64,000 nucleotides of DNA from positions 124,001 to 188,000 of the forward strand of contig NZ_MXPU01000009.1 of the NCBI RefSeq assembly GCF_002204185.1, read 5' to 3'. The notes beneath the pieces were generated by a model. It had not been told where the DNA came from and searched no databases. It saw only the letters and a program-made list of their open reading frames with translations. The DNA comes from Rhizobium esperanzae. Its GTDB lineage: Bacteria; Pseudomonadota; Alphaproteobacteria; Rhizobiales; Rhizobiaceae. A program made the translations under genes and the position numbers. This document shows positions 63,073-64,000 of the stretch, in pieces. The first letter of the stretch is position 1. The number at the start of each line of letters is the position of its first letter.

Positions 63073-63105
63073 ATCGGCCGCCAAAATCAGTTCAGGTCAG
63101 CCCCC

Positions 63106-64000
63106 ATGTCTCCAATTGTCAAGCGCATACCGAACGATCAAGAGCTTCCCGCAAAGGCTGATGTTGTCGTCATTGGCGGCGGCATTATTGGTGCAACGGC
63201 AGCTTTCTTTCTCGCGGAGCGGGGACTGTCCGTAGCTCTGGTCGAAAAGGGCTATGTCGGCTGCGAGCAGTCGAGCCGCAACTGGGGTTGGTGCCGGCGG
63301 CAGAACCGGGATGCACGCGAGTTACCGCTCTCGGGCATCGCTTTGCAAGCTTGGGATGAGTTTGCGGCTAAAATCGGTGAGGACGTGGGCTTCCGCCGAT
63401 GCGGTCTGCTTTACGCTACGGATAATCCGCGGCAACTGGCGGAATGGGAAGCATGGCGTGAGACCGCCCGGCAGTTCAATGTCAATACGAAGATGCTCAG
63501 CGCAAAGGAAGCGGCTGCCACGATCCCGGCAAATGGACGCCGATGGGTCGGCGGCGTGCATTCGATCGATGATGGCAAGGGCGAGCCCGCCATCGCCGCG
63601 CCGACGATCGCGTACGGCGCTCGCAAATTTGGCGCGACGATCCACCAGGAGTGCGCTGCGCAAGGTCTCGATCTGGTCAATGGAGCTGTGGCGGGGGTCA
63701 TCACCGAAAAGGGAACCATCCGGACACAAGCCGTCCTTTGTGCTGGCGGTGCCTGGACGTCGATGTTTTGCCGCCAGCACGGCGTTGTGTTTCCACAGGC
63801 GAGCGTGCGCCAGACAGCGCTTCGTACGCGGCCCACGAAGGATCTGGGTGAGGCGATCTATACGCCGGACTGCGCGCTGACCCGCCGGTTGGATGGCAGT
63901 TACACGCTTGCGATCAGCGGTAGGGCAATGCTGGATATCACTCCACAAGGCATTCGCTACGCCCGCTGGTTCATGCCGATGTTCATGAAGCGTCTGAAAG
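63106..64000 (+). CDS. FAD-dependent oxidoreductase, D-amino-acid oxidase-like (cut by window edge)
   Basis: 298 residues are visible. The FAD-binding motif is 'DVVVIGGGIIGATAAFFLAE' (about 19-38), then 'LVEKGYVGCEQSSRNWGWCR' and the second FAD segment 'AVLCAGGAWTSMF'. The fold is DAO-type, as in glycine, sarcosine or D-amino-acid dehydrogenases. ATG 63106 has only a weak AGG ahead. The gene continues past 64000. It is oriented away from the racemase-fold gene, which could supply its substrate. Confidence 0.85.
   Translation, partial: MSPIVKRIPNDQELPAKADVVVIGGGIIGATAAFFLAERGLSVALVEKGYVGCEQSSRNWGWCRRQNRDARELPLSGIALQAWDEFAAKIGEDVGFRRCGLLYATDNPRQLAEWEAWRETARQFNVNTKMLSAKEAAATIPANGRRWVGGVHSIDDGKGEPAIAAPTIAYGARKFGATIHQECAAQGLDLVNGAVAGVITEKGTIRTQAVLCAGGAWTSMFCRQHGVVFPQASVRQTALRTRPTKDLGEAIYTPDCALTRRLDGSYTLAISGRAMLDITPQGIRYARWFMPMFMKRLK

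Overview
The window reads as a rhizobial (Rhizobium leguminosarum/etli-like) accessory replicon or plasmid segment. It is GC-rich with alphaproteobacterial codon use, it is dominated by ABC importers, LacI/GntR/LysR/AraC regulators and sugar or amino-compound catabolism, and it carries an extra groESL copy. I saw no rRNA, tRNA, CRISPR array, transposase or replication gene. Species assignment is inference. All protein calls come from reading motifs by eye.

Layout. 1-1254: the start of a chemoreceptor coupled to a periplasmic sugar-binding protein (minus strand). 1419-7076: an alpha-L-fucoside operon (GH29 fucosidase, binding protein, two permeases, no ATPase) diverging from a LacI regulator, with two matching palindromic operators. 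7080-7618: a ParE/RHH toxin-antitoxin pair. 7911-11717: a GntR regulator and a NitT/TauT-type importer. 11987-15813: a TctD/TctE-like two-component pair (minus), then an isochorismatase-fold hydrolase and a GlxA-type AraC regulator. 15808-26801: a divergent locus for uronate-containing oligosaccharides (heparinase II/III-like protein, discoidin-like protein, CUT1 importer with its ATPase, GH88 hydrolase, YesL-like protein, DUF2264 protein). 26969-28139: VapBC and a HIT protein.

28227-35266 looks like a stress island. It holds a PAS histidine kinase with a degenerate receiver, an HD phosphohydrolase, several small proteins including a truncated DUF326 (four-cysteine-helix) remnant, EcfG-type (general stress sigma) promoter matches, and groES-groEL preceded by a CIRCE-like repeat and a possible heat-shock promoter. 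35412-38489: an HPP-CBS membrane protein with a LysR regulator, and small proteins. 38496-48417: a tandem-GNAT acetyltransferase, then a six-gene catabolic run (M20 deacetylase, 2-hydroxyacid dehydrogenase, cupin, aldehyde dehydrogenase, tartrate/D-malate dehydrogenase family, succinate-semialdehyde dehydrogenase), convergent with an FAD amine oxidase and a HAD hydrolase.

48563-53488: a complete four-carbon acid sugar (L-threonate) route (otnC, lacI / ltnD, otnI, otnK) whose divergent promoter carries three identical 16-bp palindromes. 53647-61649: a second tandem-GNAT acetyltransferase with a class III aminotransferase, then a Dpp-like importer with a fused double ATPase. 61905-64000: an Asp/Glu-racemase-fold protein, a decayed stretch with an aldehyde dehydrogenase fragment, and the beginning of an FAD oxidoreductase.

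The common theme is uptake of plant- or soil-derived oligosaccharides, acid sugars and amino compounds, with cytoplasmic breakdown and local repressors. The most original candidates are the import-then-cleave uronate locus (15.8-26.8 kb), the N-acetyl-type pathway suggested by paired GNATs, a deacetylase, an aminotransferase and an oxidase (38.5-55.9 kb), and the EcfG-controlled small-protein island (30.8-32.7 kb).
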